From contig JADJBV010000001.1 in the NCBI GenBank assembly GCA_016703535.1, forward strand, positions 3,524,001 through 3,588,000: a stretch of DNA of 64,000 nt. Direction: 5' to 3'. Positions within the stretch are counted from its first letter, which is position 1. Each line of letters begins with the position of its first letter. Below the pieces are notes generated by a model. The model was given only the letters and a program-made list of their open reading frames with translations, had not been told where the DNA came from and ran no database searches. The position numbers and the translations under genes were made by a program. This stretch comes from Deltaproteobacteria bacterium. GTDB lineage: Bacteria > Myxococcota > Kuafuiibacteriia > Kuafuiibacteriales > Kuafuiibacteriaceae. Shown here piece after piece: positions 9,014 to 17,504 of this stretch.

Positions 9014-9101
9014 CCCGCGTCCGGCTGGTGGGCCGAGGGTCAGGTGCTGCAACACGGTCAACCGATGACCTTTCGTCGGAGCAAGGCGTAAGAGGGCGCG
9101 G

Positions 9102-10751
9102 ATGCTGCGCTCCGTCGCGACCGCGTTTTTGCTCTTCGGATTTGTGGCCGCCGCGTGTGGAGAGGACGTTGGCTTGGACGCGGGCCTCCCTCTTGATGCA
9201 GCCCCGGGCGGCGGCGACGCCGCCGTTGATGGGGCGATCGACGTTGGGCCCCAAGCGGACACCGGCGTCCCTGACGACAGCGGCCCGAACGAGGCCGACA
9301 CGGGTGTCCTGGATGGCGGAGCGTTCTCGGACGCCGCGGCATCGGACCTGGGGGTCGCCGACGGCGGCGCCGGGGATGGGGGAACGCCCGCGGACGCCGG
9401 TGCACCTCCGGACAGTGGGGCCGCACCCGACGGGGGCGACGTGTTGCCGGACTCGGGGCCTTTGTCCCGGGGCCTCGATTGGGTGCGCACGAACCCGATG
9501 TTCGTCAGCGGCCTGGTCGTGGCGATGGGGCCACCACCGGCCGAGTTCGTGCGCGCCTACTACGAGGACTTCCACGCGACCGCGGCGCACCTTTGGGCGA
9601 CCGGGATGCCCGCCGAGGCGGCGGCCTGGGGAGCGGTGGGTCCGCCTGGCTCGCGCTTCGTGTCGTGGCTCGACTCGGATGGCAACAGCGCCGCCAACCC
9701 GGCCGCAGGCGTGCTCGGAGGTGGACCCGCGGGGATGCCGGGCCGCATTGGCTACCAGGTCGGCGACGAGCCCGGCCTGGCCTGCAACGGAGACGTCCCG
9801 TGTGCGATCGCCGACCTAAATCGGATGGGCGTGGGCATCGACGCGGTGCGGGCCGCCGATCCAAGCGCGCTGATCTTCCTCAACTTCGCCGATCTGGACG
9901 TCACGCCGGCCCTCCTGAGTGCCTACGCCGGCCTCGACGCAGATGTCGTGAGCTACGACGCCTACCACCGGGGCGCCCAGGCCTACGAACCGCTGGAGGC
10001 GGTGCGGGCCGCCGGGCTGGCCCAAGGTCGACCCTACTGGCGCTACATTCGGAGCTTCGGCTACGACAGCGGCTCGGCGGGCGTGACCGCATCCGATGCG
10101 CGCTGGGACGCCTACTCCGGCCTGCTCTACGGCTACACCGGCCACAGCTGGTTCCTCTACACCATCAGCGCCAGCGCCGAGCTCGATCCGCTCTTGTTCG
10201 TGGCCGAAAACGACTTCAACGCGGCCCGCACCCCGCTCTTCGCCGCGGTCGCGGCCATCAACCAAGTCCTCAACCGCCTCGGGCCGGTCGTGACCCAGCT
10301 GACCAGCACCGGAGTGCGTTACCGCCCCGCCTTGCCGCTGCTCCAGCCTCCTGGCACCCAAGATTGGTCGATCGGCGCGGGCGGTGATCCCTACCTGAGT
10401 GACCTCGCGGTCAGCGGGGTGGGGGTCGACGCGGCCCTCGGCTTCTTCGTCGATCCTTACGGCGATCCGGTGGTGATGGTGCAGAACGTCTCCCATACTC
10501 ACGGCACCTTCCCGACCTCTCACGAAAACGTCGGGACCATCACCTTGACCTTTGACTTCGGCGCCGCGCCCGTCGGCGTCAGCACCACCGCCCTGCGGGG
10601 CTTGGACCTCTCGACGGGGCTCACCACCTCCATCCCGCTCACGGTGGTGGACGCCACCCACAGCAGCGTGGTGTTGACCTTGCAGGCCGGCGATATCGCC
10701 GTGTTCAAGGTCGACAACGGCAGGGACTTCGTCCGAGGCCCGGGGGGCTGA
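9102..10751 (+). CDS. Lipoprotein with Asp/Ala/Gly linker and glycosidase-like domain
   Basis: A 549-residue lipoprotein with lipobox AAAC near residue 19. Residues about 20-120 form a low-complexity D/A/G/P linker typical of myxobacterial surface lipoproteins. The globular part (about 125 onward) starts LDWVRTNPMFVSGLVVAMG and includes IGYQVGDEPG, VVSYDAYHR and LLYGYTGHSWFLYTISASA. These resemble a TIM-barrel glycoside hydrolase with acidic residues at strand ends, followed by a beta-sandwich C-terminus. It is probably anchored in the outer membrane. No specific glycosidase family could be assigned, and catalytic residues are not certain. Confidence 0.55.
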   Translation: MLRSVATAFLLFGFVAAACGEDVGLDAGLPLDAAPGGGDAAVDGAIDVGPQADTGVPDDSGPNEADTGVLDGGAFSDAAASDLGVADGGAGDGGTPADAGAPPDSGAAPDGGDVLPDSGPLSRGLDWVRTNPMFVSGLVVAMGPPPAEFVRAYYEDFHATAAHLWATGMPAEAAAWGAVGPPGSRFVSWLDSDGNSAANPAAGVLGGGPAGMPGRIGYQVGDEPGLACNGDVPCAIADLNRMGVGIDAVRAADPSALIFLNFADLDVTPALLSAYAGLDADVVSYDAYHRGAQAYEPLEAVRAAGLAQGRPYWRYIRSFGYDSGSAGVTASDARWDAYSGLLYGYTGHSWFLYTISASAELDPLLFVAENDFNAARTPLFAAVAAINQVLNRLGPVVTQLTSTGVRYRPALPLLQPPGTQDWSIGAGGDPYLSDLAVSGVGVDAALGFFVDPYGDPVVMVQNVSHTHGTFPTSHENVGTITLTFDFGAAPVGVSTTALRGLDLSTGLTTSIPLTVVDATHSSVVLTLQAGDIAVFKVDNGRDFVRGPGG

Positions 10752-10787
10752 AGTTTGGCCCGCTCCCTGAGGACGCGGGGCTCGAGT

Positions 10788-12881
10788 TCACACCCTGAGG
10801 GGCAAGGCGTCGTCTTTTTCGGGGGGCCGGAGGGGGTGCAGGCGCCCCTCCCGGTATTCGTCGAGCCAGGCCGCGTAGCTCTTGGACCAAGGATCGCCGT
10901 CGACGCCGCCGGGTAAGGTGGCGTAGGCCAGGTCTTCACCGAGATCGGTGACAAAACGGTAGGCGGGACCGATGGCGACCTTCTTGGAGCCGGCCGGGAC
11001 CAGGTTGCCCTGCCGGACGGTCGAGATGTTGCCCGGCAGCGGGAACGGCCCTCGATCCAGGCCGAAGGCCGCCGGCAGCCCTCCCGCCAAGAGGTGCCGG
11101 AGCTGGAAGGTTTGGGCCTCACCGTAGGGCCCGGGGTGGGCGTCGGCGACCCCGGCCAGGGCCGAGGCCAAGGAGGCGCCGGCCGGCCCCGACCAGGTCC
11201 CGGGATCGGCCAGGGCCCGATCGAGGGCGGCACACCACCACACCGAAAGTTCGGTCGACTCGAGGAGCTGGTGAAACCGTCGGCCCCCCAGCACCGGCGC
11301 GAGGCCGTGGAGCGCCGCCCGATAGACCAGCTGAAAGGCGTGGGCCCCGACCGAGTGGGGTTCGACCCTCCGATCCCACGCCAACAACAGGCGCCGCACC
11401 GGCCCGTCGGGCAGGTTGGCCAACACCACCGGCAAGAGCCGGTCGGCCTGCAGAGAGTGCAAGTCAAGTTGCAAGGAGGCCAGGGTTTGCAAGTTAACTT
11501 GCGGAGTGGCCGAAAGGACCTGCCGGATGCGGTGTAGGCGATAGTTGGGTTGGGCGAAGGTCGACAACACCGCGCCTCCGGGGCCCAAACGACCTTCGTT
11601 GGCGCTGGCGGCGATGCCGTCTTCGGCCGGGCCGTGGGGCAAGTGGAGGCCAGTGTACCGCCCTCGCCACCCGAAGGCGCCGTCTTTGGGGGCCGGCGGA
11701 AGGCCTGACCAGCCCCCCAACCGCTCGGGGATCCGGCCGACCTGCACGTAGCGGACGTCGCCGCCTCGATCCGCCAGGATGAAGTGGAGGGACAAGGTGC
11801 TGGAGCCCGAAAGTGCGGCTTGGGCGGCGGCGGCGCTGTTGGCGGTCCAGAGCTGGAGGTAGGCGGTGATGGTCTCGGCCAGACCTTCGAGGCCGGACCA
11901 GGCCACCGCGAGGTTGGGCCCCTGGGCCCCCGGCCAAAGGAGCCGGCCCCGGGGGCTTTCGGCGATCAGCAGCTGCTGCGCCGGTAGGCCCCGTCGCCCC
12001 AACACCGCCAGGCGGCGCGTGAGCGGGGTGTTGGCGTCGATGTGTTCGCAGAAGTGATCGACGTTGTCGGCGACGGCGAAGGTGCCGCTCCAGGCCACGT
12101 CCCGGTTTCGGCCGATGGCGATGGCCGGCAACCCCGGGATGGTGGCGCCCAACCAATATTGAGGCCCCGCTTGGATCCGCGCCTCGAAGAAGAGGGACGG
12201 GAGTTGGTCGATCACCAGGTGGGGATCGGCGGCGAAGAGGGCCCGACCACTTTGGCTGCGGGCCGGGCTCACCGCAAAGGCGTTGCTGCCGCCGGTGCCA
12301 AAAGCGCCGGGGTCAGCCGGGGCCAGGTCCCGAAGCGGCGGCAGAACTTTGAGTTCAGCGGGGGACCAACCGTGGAGCAGAGGCCGAAACAGGTGCTCCA
12401 GCTGGCTCGGGTCGGCGCCGGCCTGGACCAGCTCGCAGAGGGCCCGCTCCATCCGGCCTTGGCTTTCGGCCAGGCCGAGGTAGGCCGACAAGCCAAAGCC
12501 CGACAACAACGCCGGGGGATCAGGGACCGGCAGCAGGCGGTGGAGCCCGCCCAACAAACTACTTGGCGCCGCCGCCACGCCTCGGGTCAGGCCGGCCAGG
12601 TAAAGTTGCACCCGCTCCAAGGTCAGGGGCGGCAACCGGCCCGCCTCCCGGCGCCCCACCGTGGGCAGGTCCAAGAGGTGAGCGGTGCGATCGAGGTGGA
12701 GCAGCGGCGGGAGGGGCAACAGGCGTTCGGCCAGGCGTCCCGTGCCCGCGTTGCCCAACAACAAGGATTGGAGCGGGCGATAGCGGCCGTGCAGATATCC
12801 CAGGGCGTAAAAGGCGCCGGCTTCGGAGCCCACGGTGATCCCAGGGGTCCCCTGGGCGTCCATGGTCAACCGCAGCTCCAT
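10788..12881 (-). CDS. Penicillin-acylase-family Ntn amidohydrolase without signal peptide
   Basis: A 697-residue member of the penicillin amidase family, which cleaves amide bonds of acylated substrates (beta-lactams, acyl-homoserine lactones). The nucleophile that would become the N-terminal Ser of the beta subunit is Ser199 in GTGGSNAF. AADPHL follows about 20 residues later, and IPGLPAIAIGRNRDVAWSGT matches the core of the family. The usual precursor has an export signal and a longer N-terminal segment; none is seen here, so the enzyme may stay in the cytoplasm. It starts immediately after the stop of the DUF2279 gene (no spacer), indicating coupling. Two GCAAG-type palindromes lie inside at 11459 and 11489. 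Confidence 0.8.
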   Translation of the reverse strand: MELRLTMDAQGTPGITVGSEAGAFYALGYLHGRYRPLQSLLLGNAGTGRLAERLLPLPPLLHLDRTAHLLDLPTVGRREAGRLPPLTLERVQLYLAGLTRGVAAAPSSLLGGLHRLLPVPDPPALLSGFGLSAYLGLAESQGRMERALCELVQAGADPSQLEHLFRPLLHGWSPAELKVLPPLRDLAPADPGAFGTGGSNAFAVSPARSQSGRALFAADPHLVIDQLPSLFFEARIQAGPQYWLGATIPGLPAIAIGRNRDVAWSGTFAVADNVDHFCEHIDANTPLTRRLAVLGRRGLPAQQLLIAESPRGRLLWPGAQGPNLAVAWSGLEGLAETITAYLQLWTANSAAAAQAALSGSSTLSLHFILADRGGDVRYVQVGRIPERLGGWSGLPPAPKDGAFGWRGRYTGLHLPHGPAEDGIAASANEGRLGPGGAVLSTFAQPNYRLHRIRQVLSATPQVNLQTLASLQLDLHSLQADRLLPVVLANLPDGPVRRLLLAWDRRVEPHSVGAHAFQLVYRAALHGLAPVLGGRRFHQLLESTELSVWWCAALDRALADPGTWSGPAGASLASALAGVADAHPGPYGEAQTFQLRHLLAGGLPAAFGLDRGPFPLPGNISTVRQGNLVPAGSKKVAIGPAYRFVTDLGEDLAYATLPGGVDGDPWSKSYAAWLDEYREGRLHPLRPPEKDDALPLRV
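11459..11502. repeat. Two copies of the 14-base palindromic motif GCAAGYTNNSTTGC
   Basis: GCAAGTCAAGTTGC (11459-11472) and the perfect palindrome GCAAGTTAACTTGC (11489-11502) lie 30 bases apart within the acylase gene. Both belong to a motif found nine times in the window; see the separate finding. Confidence 0.6.
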
Positions 12882-13877
12882 CTAGAAGGGAACCTCGAGG
12901 CGATTGGAGACCCCGAAGTTCAGGATCCAGCGATCGTTGTTGAGATCTCGGAGGAGAATCACCGAAAGGCCCCCGACCGCGTACATCTCGAAGAATCGGG
13001 CGAAGCGCAACACCCAGACGTCGTCGTCCGAGATGGCCCGCATCACCTCGGCGAAGTTGACGCCGACGTGGGGGCCGAACAGGCGTTGACGCTCCTCCCA
13101 AACCTTGACCGGCGAATATTGGTCGGTGGTGAAGGCCGCACCCACGTTGATGAAACGAGCCCAGCCTGGGTCTTGCCCAGCGAGTTCGAAGACACCCTTC
13201 AGCTTCAGGTCGAAGAAGAACATCATGCCGGTGTAGTCGTTGATGAACTTCACCACCGACTTGTCGTAGCGGAGAAAGTCGGGGCTCGGGACGTAACCCA
13301 GCCGCATGCCGAAGAGGGCGTCGACGGTGGGGACCAGGTGGGCCAATACGCCGAAGCCCATGCCCAAGGTGTTCATCACCACGTCGCCATATTCGAAGCC
13401 AAACTTGGTGAAGCCGTCGATCAACTCGATTCCATTGAATAGAACGCCGGTGAACAAGGCCGAACCCCAGACCGCGGTGACCGGGTCCAGGCCCAGGCCT
13501 TCGTAAACGTGGACCATGATGTTTAGGCTGACCAAAGAGCCGAACATGTGGCCCATCTTGTCGCTGCCGCCGGCGTAGGTGTCGCGGCCGAAGAAGCCCG
13601 TCTCCCGCAGGCTGAAGGGCTGGATCCCTTCGTCCCACCAAGCTTGGGAGCCGAAGGCCAAGATGCCCAAGGCCAATCCGGTCGACGCCAGGCCGATGGC
13701 CAAGGTCGGGGCGTCTTCGGGCTCGACGCTGGGCACCACGTCGTTGGCGTCGGGCTCCACCCACAAGAGGCGGGGCCGCAGGTGCAGGTCGAGGTCGGGA
13801 CCGGTCAAGGTCAACGACGCGCCAGGCTCGGCCATCAGCACCAGGGCCAGCGGCAAAAACACGCTGTGTGAAACCAC
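12882..13877 (-). CDS. DUF2279-family membrane-associated protein
   Basis: A 331-residue protein with a GTG start and a hydrophobic N-terminus that may be a signal peptide ending near AEPGAS. The middle carries GSDKMGHMFGSLVSLNIM, then ELIDGFTKFGFEYGDVVMNT and LGMGFGVL, the conserved core of DUF2279 (YfiM-like), with invariant Asp, Lys, His and Gly residues. The C-terminal 130 residues are strand-rich and end in an aromatic PF, hinting at an outer-membrane domain. It is followed without a gap by the acylase gene. Function of the family is not known. Confidence 0.7.
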   Translation of the reverse strand: MVSHSVFLPLALVLMAEPGASLTLTGPDLDLHLRPRLLWVEPDANDVVPSVEPEDAPTLAIGLASTGLALGILAFGSQAWWDEGIQPFSLRETGFFGRDTYAGGSDKMGHMFGSLVSLNIMVHVYEGLGLDPVTAVWGSALFTGVLFNGIELIDGFTKFGFEYGDVVMNTLGMGFGVLAHLVPTVDALFGMRLGYVPSPDFLRYDKSVVKFINDYTGMMFFFDLKLKGVFELAGQDPGWARFINVGAAFTTDQYSPVKVWEERQRLFGPHVGVNFAEVMRAISDDDVWVLRFARFFEMYAVGGLSVILLRDLNNDRWILNFGVSNRLEVPF

Positions 13878-13919
13878 AAACGTCGAAGCTTGGCCAGCCT
13901 TGGCCTGGGCTGGGGGTCC

Positions 13920-14642
13920 TCAGCCCTTGGGGCGGATGGTGATCCGGGAAGGCCCCGGCAACACCGAGGTCCCAAAAAGGGCCTCCCCTTCGGTGGCCGC
14001 GTAGTCCGGATCCCAGGGGAGCAAGATGGTGAAGGCCCCATCTTGGGTGCTGACCTTGGGCAAGATCGGGGTGATCGGGCGCCGCTCGAGGAGCGCCAGA
14101 ACCGCGTCGAGATCCGCCAGGCCGACCAGCTCCTGCAAGCTGAGTTGCGTCGGCGGGGGCAAGAAGATCTCCCCTCCTTCGTGGGCCGACAACGCGGCCT
14201 CCGGGGTCTCCCAACGAAGATCGGTGATCTCTCGTTCGTCGACCCGTGCTTCTTGTCCCTCCGGGGCCATGGCCACAAAAAAGCGGGTATCGAAGCGCCG
14301 AGGTTCGAAGGACGGGGTGATCCAGTGGGCGAAGTAGTGGAGCTGGAGCGGGTCGATCAAGAGGCCCGACTCCTCGGCGGTTTCGCGCACGGCGGTCTGG
14401 TAGTGGGCGGCGGCGTCTTCGATCAGGAGGGTCCGCCCCGGCGTGGGCCGGAGGGCCTTGGCTCGCTCGAGGAGCTCCGGCCGGTGCTGGACTTGCTCTC
14501 GATCGGCCGGGTCGACCTTGCCCCCAGGGAACACGTAGGCGCCCGCCATAAAGCCCGAACGGGCGTGGCGCCGGACCAGCAGGACCTGAAGCGGTGAACC
14601 TCGCAGGACGATCACCGTGGCGGCGTCACGAATTTCAGTCAC
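13920..14642 (-). CDS. NUDT19-like Nudix hydrolase
   Basis: A 240-residue Nudix hydrolase with a GTG start. The Nudix box is split: GAYVFPGGKVDPADR comes first, about 35 residues are inserted, and ETAEESGLL completes it with the catalytic glutamates. A split box of this kind is characteristic of the NUDT19 branch, known to cleave CoA derivatives or capped nucleotides. The surrounding fold (ATVIVLRGSPLQVLLVRR, WITPSFEPRRFDTRFFVA) also fits that branch. It lies upstream of DUF2279 with a 42-base spacer and is probably cytoplasmic. One copy of the GCAAG palindrome sits at 14135-14148. Confidence 0.8.
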   Translation of the reverse strand: MTEIRDAATVIVLRGSPLQVLLVRRHARSGFMAGAYVFPGGKVDPADREQVQHRPELLERAKALRPTPGRTLLIEDAAAHYQTAVRETAEESGLLIDPLQLHYFAHWITPSFEPRRFDTRFFVAMAPEGQEARVDEREITDLRWETPEAALSAHEGGEIFLPPPTQLSLQELVGLADLDAVLALLERRPITPILPKVSTQDGAFTILLPWDPDYAATEGEALFGTSVLPGPSRITIRPKG

Positions 14643-14720
14643 GGCGGGTCTCTACTCCGCGGCGAGACCCGCCACAACCAGGCTCACGGGTGTGCTGATT
14701 GGGAAGCGGGGGGGGTGGAG

Positions 14721-14758
14721 CGCCGCAACGAGGCTACAGTTGCGGCCTCGTTGCGGCG
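14721..14758 (-). terminator. Perfect 14-bp hairpin downstream of lon
   Basis: CGCCGCAACGAGGC (14721-14734) and GCCTCGTTGCGGCG (14745-14758) are perfect inverted repeats around a 10-base loop, 19 bases past the lon stop. On the minus strand a C-rich tract follows instead of T's, so intrinsic termination is plausible but unproven. Confidence 0.5.
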
Positions 14759-14777
14759 GCCCGTTGGGTCGGGCCCC

Positions 14778-17171
14778 TCAAGCGGCGGGGGTGGTGGTGC
14801 TGCCTGGGGTCGCGAGGCCCAAGGTCGGCAACCCCGCCCGAGGCTCCAGGGCCTCGGCCAAAACCTCGGTCATCTGGCTCACCGGCACGAAGCGCATCTC
14901 CTTCCGCACCTTCTCGGGCAGGTCAGCAAGGTCCACCTCGTTCCGGGCCGGCAAGATCACCGTTCGGATCCCGCGGGCGTGGGCCGCCAACACCTTGGCC
15001 TTGATCCCACCGACGGGCAACACCCGCCCCCGTAACGTCATCTCGCCGGTCATGGCCACGTCGCTGCGCACCGGTCGATCCGTGAGGAGCGAGGCGATGG
15101 CGGTGAACATGGTCACGCCCGCCGACGGACCATCTTTGGGCGTCGCGCCCGCCGGCACGTGGACGTGGATATCGCTGTGCTTGAGCACCTCGGGATCCGC
15201 ACCCAAGCGGGCCGCGTTGCTGCGCACGAAGGTCAAGGCGGCCTGGGCCGACTCCTTCATCACCTCACCGAGTTGACCGGTCAACACCAGCTGGCCGGTG
15301 CCGGGCATCTTGGACGCTTCCACAAACAAGACGTCGCCCCCCATCGGTGTCCAGGCCAAGCCCATGGCCAGGCCCGGGCGCTCCAAGAGCTCGTGCACCT
15401 CTTGGAAGAAGCGCCGCTTGCCCAAATAATCGCCGAGGTTCTCTCGGGTGACCGCGATCGGCCCCTCGAGTTGGTGTTTGGCCTTCTTCACCGCCGCGGC
15501 CCGGAACAACTTCCCGAGCACCCGCTGCAGCTGCCGCACCCCCGCCTCTCGGGTCCATCCTTCGATCGCCTCCTCCAAGACGTCGTCGCTGATCTGCACG
15601 TCGGTCAGATCGACGCCGGCGTTGTTGGCCAACTTCTTCAGCACGTGGGCCTTGGCGATGGTCAACTTCTCATCTGAGGTGTAGCCCTCGATCTCCAAGA
15701 TCTCCATTCGATCCCGGAGCGGCGCCGGCACTTGGGACAGGTCGTTGGCGGTCGCGATGAACAAAACCTTCGACAGATCGAAGGGCACCTCCAGGTAGTG
15801 ATCGGTGAAGGCGTGGTTCTGCTCGGGATCCAAGACCTCGAGCAAGGCCGAGGCCGGATCGCCCTGCCAACCCCGTCCCATCTTGTCGACCTCGTCCAGG
15901 AGGACCACCGGATCAGCGGTTTCGCTGCGGCGCAGCCCCTCGATCAGCCGGCCCGGCCGAGAACCGACGTAGGTCCGTCGGTGCCCTCGCAGCTCGGACT
16001 CGTCCCGCACTCCACCCAGCGCGACCCGGACCAACTTGCGCCCGGTCGCGTCGGCGATGGCTTGAGCGACGCTGGTCTTGCCCACTCCGGGCGGCCCGAC
16101 CAACAACAACACATCGGCCCGCCCGTGGCCGGCCAACTTGCGCACCGCCAAGTGCTCCACCACCTGCTTCTTCACGTCCTCCAGCCCGTAGTGGCTTTCG
16201 TCCAGCACCGACTCCAACTTATTGAGATCGATCTCGGTGCTCCCGTATTGGCCCCAGGGCAGATCGGCGATCCACTCCAGCCAATCGACCGCGACGTTGC
16301 GCTCCAGGGACTGGCCCTGCATCCGCTCCAGACGCTTCAGCTCCCGATCGACGGCGTTCTTGGCCTCTTCGGGGAGAGGTTTGGCGGCGAGCCGATCCTT
16401 CAGCCGCTTCAGGCCTTCGTCGCCATCTCCATCACCCAGCTCTTCTTGAATCGCCTTCAGCTGGCGCCGCAAGATCGCCTCGCGCTCGTGGCCCTTGGCT
16501 TCGGTGCGCACTCGGTTCTCCACCGCGTGTTGAGCGGCGATCACCTCTTTGACCTGAGCCAGTTGCTTGAGCACCTTCTCGGCCCGGGCCAGCGGGTCGG
16601 TGGTCATCAAGATATCGTGCTTCCACTCGACCTCGCTTTCGATCACCGAAGCGAGCATGTCGACCAACAGCGACGGATCATCCACCTCGGCGGTCATCTG
16701 CTTGACCTGGGCTTCGGCGCCCATCAGCTGGGCCACCTCCTCCACCGCTTTCTCCAAAGCCCGGCGTACGCCTTCGGCCTCGGGTGAATCGGGCCAGGGG
16801 GTCTTGATCAGACTCCACCCCGCCTCGAAGTAAGGTTCGATCCGGACGAAGGACCGGAGCGTGACCCGGGCGACCCCTTGAATGGCCACGGCCCTCATCT
16901 TGTTGCGGTTGCCCAGGGGCTGGAGGATTCGAGCCAACACCGCCATCGGCAACAGATCCGAGACCCCTGGATCCGCGGTCGGCTCCCGTTGGATGGCGAC
17001 GATCAACCAACCGTCCTTGGCCGCGTCCAGGGCGGCCAGCGACGCTTCCCGAGCGATGGTGAAGGGTGAGCCCGCGCCGGGCAGGAGAAAGCCCTGACGA
17101 ATCGGCAAAACTGGGAGACTGGGAGCCAGGTGAGAAGGGATGGAAAAGTTCTTAGGAGAAGAAAAAGCCAT
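14778..17171 (-). CDS. lon: ATP-dependent protease Lon
   Basis: A 797-residue LonA protease that unfolds and degrades damaged or regulatory proteins in the cytoplasm. It has the N-terminal substrate domain (SLPVLPIRQGFLLPGAG onward), a long helical middle, the Walker A motif GPPGVGKT near residue 360, Walker B VVLLDEVDKM, and the serine protease domain with Ser683 in KDGPSAG and Lys724 in VGGIKAK. Length is normal for LonA. The start is ATG at 17171, although no strong ribosome site is visible. The gene stands alone, with a strong hairpin downstream. Confidence 0.97.
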   Translation of the reverse strand: MAFSSPKNFSIPSHLAPSLPVLPIRQGFLLPGAGSPFTIAREASLAALDAAKDGWLIVAIQREPTADPGVSDLLPMAVLARILQPLGNRNKMRAVAIQGVARVTLRSFVRIEPYFEAGWSLIKTPWPDSPEAEGVRRALEKAVEEVAQLMGAEAQVKQMTAEVDDPSLLVDMLASVIESEVEWKHDILMTTDPLARAEKVLKQLAQVKEVIAAQHAVENRVRTEAKGHEREAILRRQLKAIQEELGDGDGDEGLKRLKDRLAAKPLPEEAKNAVDRELKRLERMQGQSLERNVAVDWLEWIADLPWGQYGSTEIDLNKLESVLDESHYGLEDVKKQVVEHLAVRKLAGHGRADVLLLVGPPGVGKTSVAQAIADATGRKLVRVALGGVRDESELRGHRRTYVGSRPGRLIEGLRRSETADPVVLLDEVDKMGRGWQGDPASALLEVLDPEQNHAFTDHYLEVPFDLSKVLFIATANDLSQVPAPLRDRMEILEIEGYTSDEKLTIAKAHVLKKLANNAGVDLTDVQISDDVLEEAIEGWTREAGVRQLQRVLGKLFRAAAVKKAKHQLEGPIAVTRENLGDYLGKRRFFQEVHELLERPGLAMGLAWTPMGGDVLFVEASKMPGTGQLVLTGQLGEVMKESAQAALTFVRSNAARLGADPEVLKHSDIHVHVPAGATPKDGPSAGVTMFTAIASLLTDRPVRSDVAMTGEMTLRGRVLPVGGIKAKVLAAHARGIRTVILPARNEVDLADLPEKVRKEMRFVPVSQMTEVLAEALEPRAGLPTLGLATPGSTTTPAA

Positions 17172-17187
17172 ATTGGGCCGAGCAGAG

Positions 17188-17403
17188 TCACTGCCTCTCC
17201 CCGGTCAAGCCAACCCTCCGCGAACTTCGTTCCCCCCCCTCGAGGGAATAAAAGCGAAACGACCCCAACTCCCCATCCCGCCCCATTGAGGCCGGCCGCA
17301 AACCCAATTCGCGATGGTGATCGTCGTCGTGATCGTGATCGTGATCGTGATCGTGATCGTGATCGTGAATGTGGCCGTGGCTGTGGCCGAAGGTCGCCAA
17401 CAT
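17188..17403 (-). CDS. Candidate small His/Asp-rich peptide
   Basis: A 71-residue frame from ATG at 17403. It contains GHSHGHIHDHDHD followed by further His-Asp pairs, then a polar C-terminus. The repeat comes from tandem GATCGT hexamers. A His-Asp run could bind Zn, Ni or Co, and it lies between katG and lon. No ribosome site is clear and no family is recognised, so it may simply be a read-through of repetitive DNA. Confidence 0.25.
   Translation of the reverse strand: MLATFGHSHGHIHDHDHDHDHDHDHDDDHHRELGLRPASMGRDGELGSFRFYSLEGGERSSRRVGLTGERQ
17331..17366. repeat. Tandem hexamer repeat (GATCGT)6
   Basis: Six perfect GATCGT units at 17331-17366, flanked by degenerate units. A second simple repeat of GGCCAC units lies at about 17445-17475. 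Together they fill much of the 333-base gap between lon (start 17171) and katG (end 17505). On the minus strand the hexamer reads as alternating His and Asp codons. Confidence 0.9.
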
Positions 17404-17504
17404 TCGGACCGTGCTCACGATGATCGAGGCGGCGCCAGTGGTTCGGCCACGGCCACGGCCACCGCCACGGCCACGATCACGTCTACGTGGTCGGGAGCAG
17501 AGGC

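Noticed and set aside
14721..14758. Riboswitch or attenuator for lon
   Set aside because: The hairpin is downstream, not upstream, of lon, so it fits a terminator better.
17331..17366. CRISPR-like tandem repeat
   Set aside because: The units are only six bases, with no spacers and no cas genes nearby; it is a simple sequence repeat.
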